A DNA stretch of 64,000 bases. It comes from Methylopila sp. Yamaguchi (GTDB taxonomy: Bacteria > Pseudomonadota > Alphaproteobacteria > Rhizobiales > Methylopilaceae). The translations under genes and the position numbers were made by a program. Under the pieces are notes generated by a model, which was not told where the DNA came from, searched no databases, and worked only from the letters and a program-made list of their open reading frames with translations. Positions 1-9,247 of the stretch are shown here, in pieces; the first letter of the stretch is position 1, and the number at the start of each line of letters is the position of its first letter. The stretch spans positions 1-64,000 of the forward strand of contig NZ_BAUX01000001.1 of NCBI RefSeq assembly GCF_002897035.1, in the 5' to 3' direction.

Positions 1-2892
1 ATCGAGCGTCGACCAGTTCAGAACCAGCGTGTCGAGACCCGCTCCAAAGGACAGAGCGTCGTTCCCCGTCCCGCCGTTCAGCAGGTCGCTTCCGGCTGCG
101 CCGAACAGGCTGTCATCACCCCTGCCGCCCGTCAGTTCAAAGCGTTCGACGTTGACGAAGGACGCCGTAAAGAACAGCTGGATCGAGCTGTGGTTTTCCG
201 TGGTCGCGGTGTACCAGAACGACTTGTAGCTGCCGTCGTTGTCTCGGAAGATGTTGTTGACGGCCGCCGACCAGTCCATGATCAGCAGGTCGCCGCTGCC
301 CGCGCCGCCGTCGAAATGTGCGCCGGGAGTCGCGAAGGTCCCGCCGCCGCCCGACGTGGCGAGGTCGACCGCCAGCGTGTCGTTTCCGCCGAGCCCCGAG
401 AACTCCGTGTAGGCCGTCGGATAGGCCGGATCGTTCGGCGCTCGATTGTCCGGATTGGCGACCGTGCCCCGCACGTCGAGGAAGTCTGCACCATCGCCCG
501 CCTCGAGGTCGATCGCCTCGATGGAGGTGAGCTTGGTGCCGTCCGACAGCGTAACAGTTCCGCCGTTCTGCAGGTTCTTGAGGACGATTGTATTCGCGCC
601 GTTGCCGGACAGCTTGACCACCGCCCGGTCGAAGCCGCCGCCGCCGTTGATGTCGTCGCCGCCGCCTCCACCGTACAGCGTGTCGTTCCCGCCGTTGCCC
701 ACGAGCTTATCGGCGAGCGCGCCTCCGTTCAGCCGATCGCCGCCTTCGCCGCCGGTCAGCTCGAAGCGCTCGACTTCCTTGAAAAACAGACGCTTGCCGC
801 CGGCGATGTAGCTTTCAGCGACCCCAATGCTCGCGGAGTTCGTGGTGTAGAGGCCGCTGTAGGAGATGCCCGTGGTCGCGCCCGACCAGTTCATGACCAG
901 CGTGTCGACCCCCGCGCCGCCGTCGAAGTGGTCGTCGCCCGGGCCGACCTCCTCGAAGATCGCGCGGTCATTTCCGCCGTGGCCGTACACGGTGTCGGCG
1001 CCGGCTCCCGGCTCGAAGACGTCGTCGCCGTCCCGCAGGGGATCGTTGGTGTTTGCCGGCAGGCCGTTGCCCGGATCGCGGTAGAGGCGGACATTGTCGA
1101 GCAGCGTTCCGTGCGCGTCGCCGCCGCCGATTTCGGTGAAGGTCAGCCGGTCCTTGTCCCCGGCCTCGCCGGCGCCGCCCGTGACGTGGACCCAGTAGGT
1201 GTACCATTCCGTGCCAGGTTCGGCGAAAGCCGCGTCCCCCGGGAAGCTCAGCTTTTCGCCCCCCCAGTAGACCTCGAGCTTGGCGTTCGCGGCGGCGCTG
1301 ACCTTGCGGACGTCGAAGCCGAGCCAATAGCCGGCGCCCTCCTCCAGGCCTTGGACGGCCTGCGTGATCGATGCGTTGGTGTTCGCCTGGTTGCTCTCGA
1401 GGTCGACGCCGTACGCGCCGGACGAGCTCGACCCCGCGGCTCCTCCACTGACGAAGAGCTCGATGCCGCCCGGCCTGAAGTTGCCCCAGCCTTCGATCGG
1501 GCTGTGGACGGCGTAGCCGTTGGCGTCGGGGACCACGCCGGAAACCACCTCAAAACCGCCGTTGCGGATGAAGTTGGAATCCTGTCCGTGCAGGACGTCG
1601 TCGCCGCCGTTGCCGACGAGCCGGTCAGCGCCCGCTCCCCCACGCAGGACGTCGCGGTCCTCGCCGCCGAACAGCGTGTCGTCGCCGTCGAGCCCGTCCA
1701 GACGGGAGCCGCCGACTCCAGTCAGGCCCACGAGACGGTCATTGTGGTTGCTCCCGATCAGGTTCTCGATCGAGATCAGGGTGTCGCCCTGCGCGTCTCC
1801 GCCGGACGGCGGCCGCGTGCCCTGCCGGCCCAGATCCACGTCGACCCCGAACTGAGAAGACCGGTAGCTCGCCGTGTCCGACCCGGCCCCGCCGTCGATG
1901 ACGTCGGCCTGCGCCCCGCCCTCGAGCACGTTGTCGGCCGCGTTGCCGGTCAGCTTGTCCGCGCCGGCGCCGCCGATCGCGTTCTCGATCACGGCCTTGT
2001 TGGCGATGGTGAAGCCGCCCAGAATGCCCGTCACGTAGGAGACGAGCCCGCCGGCATTCGCGCCCGTCAGTGGCGCGGCGGTGAGATCGATCGTGCAGGA
2101 TGCTGCGACGCCGGCGCTGCTGATCGTGTCGATCCCGCCGCCATCCCAGATGCAGGTCCAGCCGACGCCGTCGCCGTTGGCGCTCGCGAGCGTGTAGAGG
2201 TCATCGCCGGACCGTGTTGACCAGTTGATCCCGTAAAGCGTCTGGATCGCGGCGATGTCGAACGCCATGAGGCCGGTGGCGTGGCCCATCCGGTCGGTCA
2301 ATGCAGGCGTGGTCGCGGCGTCTGGACGCGTCGTCCAACCGCGATTGTAGGACATGACCGAGAAGATCGCCTGGTTCAGGTTGTTGTCGCCGAGATCGCC
2401 GAAGGCGGCGCCGCGGCTGACACCGGGGAACAGTTCCGCGCCGTCGTGCGGGTGATCGAGCCCCATCGCGTGCCCGAGTTCGTGCACGATGGTGGAGAAG
2501 CCCATGCCCCCGGGGGTGAGATAGCTCCACGAGGAATGGGTCGTGTTGTACCGCCCGACCGTGACGTCGTCGCCAGGACCTTGGCCGACTGGGTTGTGAT
2601 CGGCGAGCGTCGTGCGGCCGGGAGGGTCGTTCCAGGTCGCCCCGGTGGTCTCGAACTCGTTGATGTTGACGACGGTGTTGGTCGTGTCCTCGGCGAAGGT
2701 CAGGCCGGACACGTCCGAAAACTGCTTGAAGGCCGCGACGAAAGCGTCGTGCTCGGCGTCGGACCAGGTTTGTCCAGAGCTTGACTGCAAGCTCCAGTTG
2801 ACCGTTCCGACCCACTTGTTCCCGATGATCAAGGAGTCGAGATACGCATTGCCGTAGCCGCTCTCGGCCGGCGAAGTGTCGTCAGTGGCCAT
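1..2892 (-). CDS. RTX serralysin-type metalloprotease, partial at left edge
   Basis: An uninterrupted minus-strand frame of 964 codons starts at ATG 2892 and leaves the window at base 1, so the C-terminus is missing. The zinc site HELGHAMGLDH lies at residues 137-147 (ligands H137, H141, H147; catalytic E138) and the Met-turn SVMSYN follows at about 178-183, the order expected of an M10/serralysin catalytic domain. From about residue 310 there are blocks of GGxGxD-type nonapeptides (for example GGAGSD, GGNGND-like turns) that bind calcium. A non-RTX segment of about 165 residues (about 435-600) resembles a jelly-roll carbohydrate-binding module. No N-terminal signal peptide is present, as expected for type I secretion with a C-terminal signal. 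The ribosome-binding site AGGGA precedes the ATG by 8 bases. No type I exporter genes are in the window. Family call is firm; the substrate is unknown. Confidence 0.9.
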   Translation of the reverse strand, partial: MATDDTSPAESGYGNAYLDSLIIGNKWVGTVNWSLQSSSGQTWSDAEHDAFVAAFKQFSDVSGLTFAEDTTNTVVNINEFETTGATWNDPPGRTTLADHNPVGQGPGDDVTVGRYNTTHSSWSYLTPGGMGFSTIVHELGHAMGLDHPHDGAELFPGVSRGAAFGDLGDNNLNQAIFSVMSYNRGWTTRPDAATTPALTDRMGHATGLMAFDIAAIQTLYGINWSTRSGDDLYTLASANGDGVGWTCIWDGGGIDTISSAGVAASCTIDLTAAPLTGANAGGLVSYVTGILGGFTIANKAVIENAIGGAGADKLTGNAADNVLEGGAQADVIDGGAGSDTASYRSSQFGVDVDLGRQGTRPPSGGDAQGDTLISIENLIGSNHNDRLVGLTGVGGSRLDGLDGDDTLFGGEDRDVLRGGAGADRLVGNGGDDVLHGQDSNFIRNGGFEVVSGVVPDANGYAVHSPIEGWGNFRPGGIELFVSGGAAGSSSSGAYGVDLESNQANTNASITQAVQGLEEGAGYWLGFDVRKVSAAANAKLEVYWGGEKLSFPGDAAFAEPGTEWYTYWVHVTGGAGEAGDKDRLTFTEIGGGDAHGTLLDNVRLYRDPGNGLPANTNDPLRDGDDVFEPGAGADTVYGHGGNDRAIFEEVGPGDDHFDGGAGVDTLVMNWSGATTGISYSGLYTTNSASIGVAESYIAGGKRLFFKEVERFELTGGEGGDRLNGGALADKLVGNGGNDTLYGGGGGDDINGGGGFDRAVVKLSGNGANTIVLKNLQNGGTVTLSDGTKLTSIEAIDLEAGDGADFLDVRGTVANPDNRAPNDPAYPTAYTEFSGLGGNDTLAVDLATSGGGGTFATPGAHFDGGAGSGDLLIMDWSAAVNNIFRDNDGSYKSFWYTATTENHSSIQLFFTASFVNVERFELTGGRGDDSLFGAAGSDLLNGGTGNDALSFGAGLDTLVLNWSTLD

Positions 2893-3545
2893 GCGATATT
2901 CCCTGCGTATTGACCAGTCCAGGCGCGGCCATTCACGCCGCCCTGCACCGACGTACCTGCAAATTATGGAAAGCGCTTCTTCTGCTGACGAAGCGTTAGG
3001 ACGCATTAATCAGGCGGAATGAATCTTCCGCCAAGACGAATCTGCAGATTAACCAGCGTGAGAATTAGTCAATTCTTAGCTGACTAATCTGCACAATTAT
3101 CTCAGAACCAGTCACAAATGGCGCGCCGCCAACGCAAAGCTTGCGGCGCTCGAATTGGAACAGTTTTAATGAGACTAGATACGATTTCTCAATCCTGCAA
3201 GTTGCTTAACATGCATAATACCACCTACGTAAAAGTACTGATCAAATGCTAAGAAGGGGCGCCCTATTAAGTTCCGTCGCTGCCGAAACCCTCTTCGGCG
3301 CCACTAGCTTTGATGCGCGCCGCCAAAGAGCACGCCCGAAGTATCAATGTCTTATCTAGATAAAATGAAGTCCCTGCGCGTTCTGCGAAGCTCAGCTGAG
3401 AAACCTCTCCGTGCTGTTAATCGCGCGCGCTTGAGAAGCGGCGGGTTATCTGAGCGCTGTCGAACAGTTCGGCCTCACCTGGAGCGGCGCCACCACCAAA
3501 ATCGGGTTGTTCCGTTCGGGCCTATAGCTGTCGTCGGCGTGCGGA
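2893..3545. other. Gene-free AT-rich interval
   Basis: This 653-base gap lies between the protease start and the tail of the TetR remnant. Apart from the inverted repeats at 3013-3087 I see no convincing gene. A short plus-strand frame begins at 3347 but has no recognisable family and runs across the end of the TetR remnant, so it is not called. Confidence 0.6.
3013..3087. promoter_or_regulatory. Cluster of inverted repeats upstream of RTX protease
   Basis: Three perfect inverted repeats sit 120-195 bases upstream of the protease start: GGCGGAA/TTCCGCC with a 6-base loop (3013-3032), the 12-base palindrome AATCTGCAGATT (3039-3050), and TTAGTCA/TGACTAA with a 9-base spacer (3065-3087). The stretch is AT-rich compared with the flanking genes. 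They could be operators or a 5' leader structure for the protease; assignment is inference. Confidence 0.4.
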
Positions 3546-4180
3546 TTACGAGATTTCGAGCCCCCGAAGCACGATCCGGATGCACCACCTCACGTGATCC
3601 CTCCGCATGTCCTGGCTGGGCCAGTCTTCGGTGGATCCGGGTTGAAACCGCGACGATGCGAACACGAGGTCCATGAGCAGGCGCGCGAGACGCTCGGGAT
3701 CCTCGTCGACGATCCGGCCGGCGTCGATCTGGCGTCTGAGCCACCGGGTCAGCCTGCGACGCGCCGGGTCGATGCCGTTCTCGACGATCGCCGCGCGCGA
3801 TTGCGGAAAACGGCTCTGGTCCTGTATCGCGGCGTTCAGGAAGGCAAAACGGTAGCGATCGCTCTCCTCGTTGATGTCGAGATTGCAGATGAAAGCGATG
3901 GCGTCTCGAGCGGCATCGCGTCATCGTCCGGCGGCTCGCGGAGCATCTCCATCGAATGCTCGGCGACAACCGCGGCGAACAAAGCGTCGATGCTTTCGAA
4001 GGCTTCATAGAGGGAGCGTTTCGACGCCTTCGCGCGGGCGGCCACGGCGTTCGTGGTCAGCGCCGCATATCCGCCTTCGACGAACAGGGCTCGCGCGGCC
4101 GCGATGAATGCCGCGCAACGATCGTCCTCGCTCACCCGCGGGCGGCCGGGCGATCGCCTCGCGTCGTCAACGCTGACCAA
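3546..4180 (-). pseudogene. TetR-family regulator, frameshifted
   Basis: The first minus frame (from about 4180) encodes a typical TetR DNA-binding domain: an SPGRPRVSEDDR lead, then a helix-turn-helix with FVEGGYAALTTNAVA and KASKRSLYEAF. At about 3910-3925 this frame loses similarity, and the neighbouring frame carries the ligand-binding half (AIAFICNLD through QSRFPQSRAAIVENG to RLARLLMDLVF) ending at TAA 3546. A stop (TGA) lies in the second frame immediately upstream of the junction, so one reading frame cannot make the whole protein. The N-terminus has no ATG; a TTG at 4178-4180 is the only start at the right place. It is either a decayed gene or a single-base sequence error. TetR repressors of this type commonly sit divergently beside efflux operons, which fits the adjacent remnant. 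Confidence 0.7.
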
Positions 4181-5042
4181 GCAGAAGCTCGACGCAGGCT
4201 CCGCCTCCTCGGTCGACGCTTCGAACGCCGCCGGCCTTGCGGCTTCGACGGCCGCCGAAATCCCTTCGCTCGAATCCTCGCTCGCCCAGTCGATCCACCG
4301 TCTTAGCGTGCTGACGGGACGCCCCCCGGCGGCGCTTTCGGCGCGCATGGCGGCTGCGAAGCCGATCCCAAACCCGCGGCGCCTGCCCTCCGCTGGCGTC
4401 CCGGCGGACGTGCTGCGCAACCGCCCGGACGTGCGCCTCGCCGAGCGCCGGCTCGCCCAGTACACGGCGAAGATCGGGCAAGCGGAGGCCGCGCTCCATC
4501 CCAGCGTCAGCCTGACGGGGTCGACTTCGACCACGAGCTCCAGGATCGGCGACCTCGCCAAGCGGTCGACGATCGGGTGGTCCTACGGGCCGTCCGTCAA
4601 CCTGCCGCTGTTCCAGGGCGGCTCGCTGCGCGCCGCGGTCGACGTCGCACGGGCCCAGCGCGATCAGTACTTCGTGGCGTTCATGTCTTCGGTGCTGACC
4701 GCGCTCGAAGACGTCGAGAACGCGCTGGTGTCGCTCGTCAAGGAGCGCCAGCGGAGCGGTCAGCTTGCGACGGCCGCCTCGAGCTATCGCGAGGCCGCGC
4801 GGCTCTCCCGGGGACTTTACCGTGCAGGCGCGGCCGACTTCCTCGACGTCCTCGACGCCGAACGCTCGGCGTTCGAGGCGGAGGATGCGTTGCTTCAGAG
4901 TAGAGCCTCGGCCGCAACCGACTACGTCGCGCTCAACAAAGCGCTCGGCGGCGGCTGGGAGAAGCCGGTCGCCGCCTTGAAGCCTGAAGTGGTTGACGTC
5001 GCGACAGGCCCAAGGTGGCGGCGCGGCGATGACTTGCGCTGA
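4173..5042 (+). pseudogene. RND efflux outer-membrane factor, C-terminal remnant
   Basis: Similarity to TolC/NodT/OprM-type outer-membrane factors begins abruptly at LTKQKLDAGSASSVDAS (about 4173) and runs to the stop. It includes RPDVRLAERRLA, an alpha-helical-barrel segment, SVNLPLFQGGSLRA and LYRAGAADFLDVLDAERS, all family hallmarks. About 290 residues remain of a usual 450-500. The lipoprotein signal and the first half are missing, and no start codon with a ribosome-binding site is visible at the point where similarity begins; the frame is merely open back to 4053 through antisense TetR sequence. No membrane-fusion or pump gene is present. It is best read as the downstream end of a deleted efflux operon. 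Confidence 0.75.
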
Positions 5043-5305
5043 CCGCGACGTGGCCTTAGATCCGGCGTCGAGAGTGACGGCCAAGGTCCGATTTAGGCTG
5101 CGCCGTTAAGTACGGCTATTGGCGCCGAACCGCCGTTGAACGCCAGCCGGAGGTGACCCGTTTCGCGCGGCTTCTCGATCTGACCTCCCCGCATGCATCT
5201 CTAGGTGCGATGCGACGGTGCCTTGTCCGGCTATGGACCCGATAGTGCTATTTGCTGCCGATTTATGTTGCAGTTTGTGCAACATCAAACCGGTGTTTCT
5301 GGTTG

Positions 5306-6214
5306 CTAACTCGCCCGTTGGGCGTCGCGCAGCATGATACCCCTGCACAGGCCCTCGCAGCATTCGACCATCATTTCAGTCAACACACGCACCTTTCTAG
5401 CGGGATGATTGCCGGGTGGCCGCACAACGTAGATGCCCAAGGTCGGCGGCGGATATTGCTTCATCACCGGCACCAGCGCGCCGGTATCGAGATGCTCGAT
5501 GATCAGTTCCTTGGGAATACCCGCAAGCCCGATGCCTGCAAGGGCGCCGGCGACGAGCGCGACGGCGTTGTCCGCTTTGAAGCGCCCCCTCGGCTTAAGC
5601 GTGATCAACTTGTCGCCGTCGAGTGCCAGCCAGCTTTCCGTCCCTTGCATGACGACGTCATGAGTTTGGAATTCGTCCGGTGTTTCCGGAGCGCCATGAC
5701 GTTCAATGTATTCAGGCGTGGCCACGTATACGGCGGGCGTGTATCCGACTTTTCTGGCGAGCAGGTTTGAGTCAGTGAGATGACCGATCCTGATGGCGCA
5801 ATCGAACCCTTCAGCGATCAGGTCAACGAACCTGTCCGTATAACAAGCGCGAACCTGCAGCTCAGGATTAAGCCGCGCCAGTTCCGCGATCACAGGCGCA
5901 AAGTGTGTTGGACCGAACGTCAGCGGGGCGGCAATCCGCAAGGTCCCGCGTAGTGCGCCCGCTGGCAGTATTGTTTCGCGGGCGATGTCGATCTCTGCGC
6001 AGATCTTTCCGGCATGTTCCCGGAACGTTATCCCAGCTTCTGTGAGGCCGGCGCCGCGAGTCGTCCGGGCAAGCAACTGGATACCTAGGTCGTCCTCCAG
6101 CCTGGCGAGACGCCGGCTGACAATCGACTTCGAAACGCCAAGACGAAGCGCAGCTGCCGTGACGCTTCCTGCATCGGCGACCTCCACAAACGTACGCAGT
6201 TCCTCGATATCCAC
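5306..6214 (-). CDS. LysR-type transcriptional regulator
   Basis: The protein (302 aa from GTG 6214) has an N-terminal winged helix-turn-helix (FVEVADAGSVTAAALRLGVS, then SRRLARLEDDLGIQLLARTTR) and a C-terminal periplasmic-binding-like effector domain (LRGTLRIAAPLTFGPTHFAP, FDCAIRIGHLTDSNLLARK). I prefer GTG 6214 over the upstream ATG at 6247 because GGGGAA precedes it at proper spacing and the protein then starts as LysR proteins usually do (DIEELRTF). It is divergent from the isochorismatase-like hydrolase at 6366, with about 150 bases between, so it probably controls that gene. The effector is unknown. Confidence 0.88.
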   Translation of the reverse strand: MDIEELRTFVEVADAGSVTAAALRLGVSKSIVSRRLARLEDDLGIQLLARTTRGAGLTEAGITFREHAGKICAEIDIARETILPAGALRGTLRIAAPLTFGPTHFAPVIAELARLNPELQVRACYTDRFVDLIAEGFDCAIRIGHLTDSNLLARKVGYTPAVYVATPEYIERHGAPETPDEFQTHDVVMQGTESWLALDGDKLITLKPRGRFKADNAVALVAGALAGIGLAGIPKELIIEHLDTGALVPVMKQYPPPTLGIYVVRPPGNHPARKVRVLTEMMVECCEGLCRGIMLRDAQRAS

Positions 6215-6365
6215 GCTTGTTCCCCGATCTGCAACACAGCACGGCACGATCTGAAGCTACCCGCACGAGAAGTGCAATGGCATTGGAACATGCGCTGGGC
6301 TAACCGCCGGGCGCCCCACCGCCGCTGTGCCTCGCCCGTCACGAGCGCTTGTGCAGGAAAGGAAA

Positions 6366-7034
6366 ATGACCATGAGCTTCCGCCAAGGTGTCGACTCCCT
6401 CCTTCGACCGGAGGACTCGGTGTTGGTCCTGATCGACCATCAGCCCTACCAGCTCGCCAACCTGAACAGTCATGATCCGCAGGCAGTGGTGAACAATACG
6501 ACTGCTCTGGCCAAAACCGCCAAGGCCTTCGGCGTTCCGACGATCTTGACGAGCGTCATCGCGGCGCGGGGCGGCTTGATCTTCAGGCATGTCACCGACG
6601 TTTTTCCCGATCAGGAGGTGATCGATCGCACCTTCATCAATACTTGGGAGGACAAGGCAGTCGTCGACGCCGTGAAAGCGACCGGACGCAAGCAACTGAT
6701 CATCGCCGGTCTCTGGACAGAGGTCTGCGTCGCGATGCCGGCGATCCAGGCCGCAGGCGAAGGTTGGGACGTGACCGTGATTACGGACGCATCCGGGGGC
6801 ACATCGGTTGAGGCCCACGCGGTCGCCATTCAGCGCATGATCGGGGCCGGCATCAACATGATGACCTGGCTGGCCCTCGCGGCCGAATGGCAGCGCGATT
6901 GGGCCCGCGTCGAAACGGCCGGTCCGCTGACGCAGGTCATGATCGATCATGTCGGCGGCAGCGGCGTCGCCTACATGTGGGAGCAGCAATTGCTCAACAC
7001 GCCGGTTCCGAAGGAACAGTCGGTAGGCGCCTGA
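6366..7034 (+). CDS. Isochorismatase-family (YcaC-like) hydrolase
   Basis: This 222-residue alpha/beta hydrolase of the cysteine-hydrolase superfamily carries the catalytic Asp in VLVLIDHQPYQL near the N-terminus and the nucleophilic Cys in IIAGLWTEVCVAMPA, with the expected conserved region between. The sequence is closest to the YcaC-like branch, whose substrate is not established. ATG 6366 is chosen because GGAAAGGAAA precedes it; upstream in-frame codons lack a ribosome-binding site. It lies divergent to a LysR regulator and is followed by a double hairpin. Confidence 0.82.
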   Translation: MTMSFRQGVDSLLRPEDSVLVLIDHQPYQLANLNSHDPQAVVNNTTALAKTAKAFGVPTILTSVIAARGGLIFRHVTDVFPDQEVIDRTFINTWEDKAVVDAVKATGRKQLIIAGLWTEVCVAMPAIQAAGEGWDVTVITDASGGTSVEAHAVAIQRMIGAGINMMTWLALAAEWQRDWARVETAGPLTQVMIDHVGGSGVAYMWEQQLLNTPVPKEQSVGA

Positions 7035-7354
7035 TCGGAATGGAGGGCGGGAAACGGGATGCGCACCTGGTGCAACCTGTACCCGGTCCTCCCCAGATCA
7101 CCGACAGTCTAAGGCGCAGCTCGCTGGAGAGAAGTGTGAAGCTATCGACTGATGGTTTCTCCGGGGGCAAGTGGATGGACGTCATCCATCCCGAGTTTCG
7201 GAGAAACCTCAGGGTCTAACCAGGACCCTGTCGATCGAGATCAATTAAGGTTTTTTCGCCCCGGCGAGGGTTGAGAGGGAAGCTTTCCTGGCAAGAAGTC
7301 GCCTCGGTCGCCAGGACCGTTATGAAGCTGACGCTAAAATCCAGGAGAGTCGCT
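7035..7354. other. Intergenic interval with hairpins
   Basis: The 320 bases between the hydrolase and the SDR hold the paired hairpins listed separately and the ribosome-binding site AGGAGAG of the next gene. I see no supported gene. Confidence 0.6.
7154..7230 (+). terminator. Two consecutive hairpins after the hydrolase
   Basis: A 10-base perfect stem GGTTTCTCCG/CGGAGAAACC (7154-7163 with 7199-7208), which itself encloses a smaller GGATG/CATCC stem, is followed at once by CAGGGTC/GACCCTG (7210-7216 with 7224-7230). A short T-run (GGTTTTTTCG) lies about 20 bases further. These fit transcription termination of the 6366 gene, although the T-run is not directly attached to a stem. Confidence 0.5.
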
Positions 7355-8221
7355 ATGGCGCTTCGCTCTCGACGCCGCTGGTGTTCAGTTGTGATTACCG
7401 GAGCCGGTGCCGGACTTGGTCGCGAGCTCGCCCTGGGCTATGCGGCGCAAGGCTGTATCGTCTTCGGAACTGCAGCGTCCTCTGCTGAAGTGCAGGAACT
7501 CAGAACCGCCTCGGGCGGGCGCGTCAGCCTCGCGGTGAGCGACGTCACCAAATTTACCAAGGGAAGAATTTGGGCGGAGGGCGTGTCGGAGGCGCTCGAC
7601 GGGGCCGGTCTCGACCTTCTGATCAACAGGTCTCATGTCATCCCGCCGAGCCCGCTCGAAGCGGTCCCCATCGACACCGCACGATATGTCTTTGAGCAGA
7701 ATGTCCTCGGCGCGATGAGCATCATCAATGCCTTCTTGCCGGCGCTTCGCCGATCACGGGGCCGAATCCTCCAGATCGTCGACGCGATGGCCAGCACACC
7801 AGTCCCCTTCAGCGGCCTCGCGGGAGCGACGAATGCGGCGCTCGACGCGCTCCTATCCGCTTACCGGGCCGACCTTAAGCCGCATAGCGTGCACATCACG
7901 ACGGCCTTGATGGGTCGAGTCCAAGGCAGTGACGCATCGAAGACTTCTGCCCTGATCAGCGCCGCCGAGGACATGACGCCTGAGCAGCGAGAGCTGTATG
8001 GCAGGCAGCTTGCGACGTACGCTAAGCGTATAGGCGTACCGGCTGCCGACCTTCTGGACGCTCGGGGCGCCGCTGCCCTCCTGATCGAGATACTCGAGCG
8101 AGATCCTGCTCCAAGCCGGGTCGCCGTCGGCGCCGATGCGGAAGCGGTACTTAAAGCAATTCAGCATCTCTCCGACGACGAACTGGATGACATGCGTCTG
8201 GAGCCCACTGCCACGAGCTAA
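7355..8221 (+). CDS. SDR-fold protein lacking catalytic Tyr/Lys
   Basis: A Rossmann fold is evident from VVITGAGAGLGRELAL (cofactor-binding TGxxxGxG) and the later LDLLINRSH, which replaces the usual NNAG. At the place of the SDR active site YxxxK the sequence reads SGLAGATNAALDALL, so Tyr and Lys are replaced (by Leu and Thr in my alignment), and the usual preceding Ser is also not evident in IVDAMASTP. The protein may therefore bind NAD(P) without normal dehydrogenase chemistry. ATG 7355 is preferred because AGGAGAG stands 7 bases before it; upstream in-frame ATG at 7322 has no such site. The function is unknown. Confidence 0.75.
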   Translation: MALRSRRRWCSVVITGAGAGLGRELALGYAAQGCIVFGTAASSAEVQELRTASGGRVSLAVSDVTKFTKGRIWAEGVSEALDGAGLDLLINRSHVIPPSPLEAVPIDTARYVFEQNVLGAMSIINAFLPALRRSRGRILQIVDAMASTPVPFSGLAGATNAALDALLSAYRADLKPHSVHITTALMGRVQGSDASKTSALISAAEDMTPEQRELYGRQLATYAKRIGVPAADLLDARGAAALLIEILERDPAPSRVAVGADAEAVLKAIQHLSDDELDDMRLEPTATS

Positions 8222-8506
8222 CGAGGATTCGCGAGATCGCGGTCACGGAAACTCGAACCCGCCCTGCATGCCGACGTCCGCAATGCGCTGCCGCAATTAG
8301 ACCGGAAGCGTCGAAAACGGCAGGCGCCGCGTCGGCGAAAATCCTCCGCCTCCGCGTTCCGATCCCTGCAACACTGCTCGGCAGCTTCCGACACTAAGCA
8401 CGCCGAGATGCAAACGCCATTATACCGCCGGTGCAATGTTGGGATGCCATTGCGGTGCACATCTGCTTTGGAGTGCTTGATTTCCTGTAATAAGGAGCAC
8501 TATGGA

Positions 8507-9247
8507 ATGATCGATCTAACTGGAAAGCGCGCGCTCGTCTCCGGCGGATCGCGCGGCATCGGCGCCGCAATCGCGCTGGTGCTGGCGGAAAACGGCGCGG
8601 ATGTCGCATTCACTTATCTGAGCTCGGCCGAGAAGGGCCAAGCGGTGACGAATTCGATCGAATCGACGGGACGACGCGCTGTTGCCATTCAGGCCGACAG
8701 CGGCGATCCCGAGGCGATCGCCCGGGCCGTCAGCGAGGCCGTGGCAGCGCTTGGCGGCCTCGATATCCTCATCAATAGTGCTGCGGTCGGTTACTACGGT
8801 CCTATCGCCGAGCTGGACCTTGACCGATATCAGAAGCTGATGGACGTGAACGTGCGAGCGCCCATGCTGTTCGCAAAGGCGGCCATCCCGCACCTCCCCT
8901 CGGGCGGGCGCATCGTCACCATCGGTTCGGGGTTGGGCGAGCGCGTTCCGTTCCCGGGCGTGACGGCATATGCCGTCTCGAAGGCAGCACTGACGTCGTT
9001 CACCCGCGGCTTGTCGCGTGAGCTCGGTCCGAACGGCATCACCGTCAACCTGGTGCAGCCTGGGTCGACCGATACCGATGCAAACCCCGCGAACGGCGAT
9101 GCCGCCGACTTCCAGCGGGGCATGACGTCCCTTGGGCGCTACGCCGAGCCACGCGAGATCGCCAACGCAGTGGTGTTCCTGGCGAGTCCTGCCGCCAGCG
9201 TGATCACCGGCGCCGTCCTCAACGCTGACGCGGGCGCGCTCGCGTAA
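8507..9247 (+). CDS. Short-chain dehydrogenase/reductase (FabG-like)
   Basis: This 246-residue protein is a canonical SDR with SGGSRGIGAAIALVLA for the cofactor, LINSAAVGYYGP, the catalytic Ser in TIGSGLGERVPFPG and YAVSKAAL carrying the Tyr/Lys pair, and a C-terminal VVFLASPAASVITGAVLNAD. ATG 8507 follows TAAGGAG by about 9 bases. It probably reduces or oxidises a small carbonyl/alcohol with NAD(P)(H). Family-level assignment only. Confidence 0.88.
   Translation: MIDLTGKRALVSGGSRGIGAAIALVLAENGADVAFTYLSSAEKGQAVTNSIESTGRRAVAIQADSGDPEAIARAVSEAVAALGGLDILINSAAVGYYGPIAELDLDRYQKLMDVNVRAPMLFAKAAIPHLPSGGRIVTIGSGLGERVPFPGVTAYAVSKAALTSFTRGLSRELGPNGITVNLVQPGSTDTDANPANGDAADFQRGMTSLGRYAEPREIANAVVFLASPAASVITGAVLNADAGALA

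Noticed and set aside
190-2220. Long plus-strand open frame (676 codons) opposite the RTX protease
   Set aside because: It is antisense to a recognisable protease with zinc site and RTX repeats; its translation has no family features and its length follows from the GC-rich third positions of the real gene.
3347-3676. Small plus-strand frame (109 codons) upstream of the TetR remnant
   Set aside because: No ribosome-binding site, basic low-complexity translation and overlap with the TetR remnant's end.
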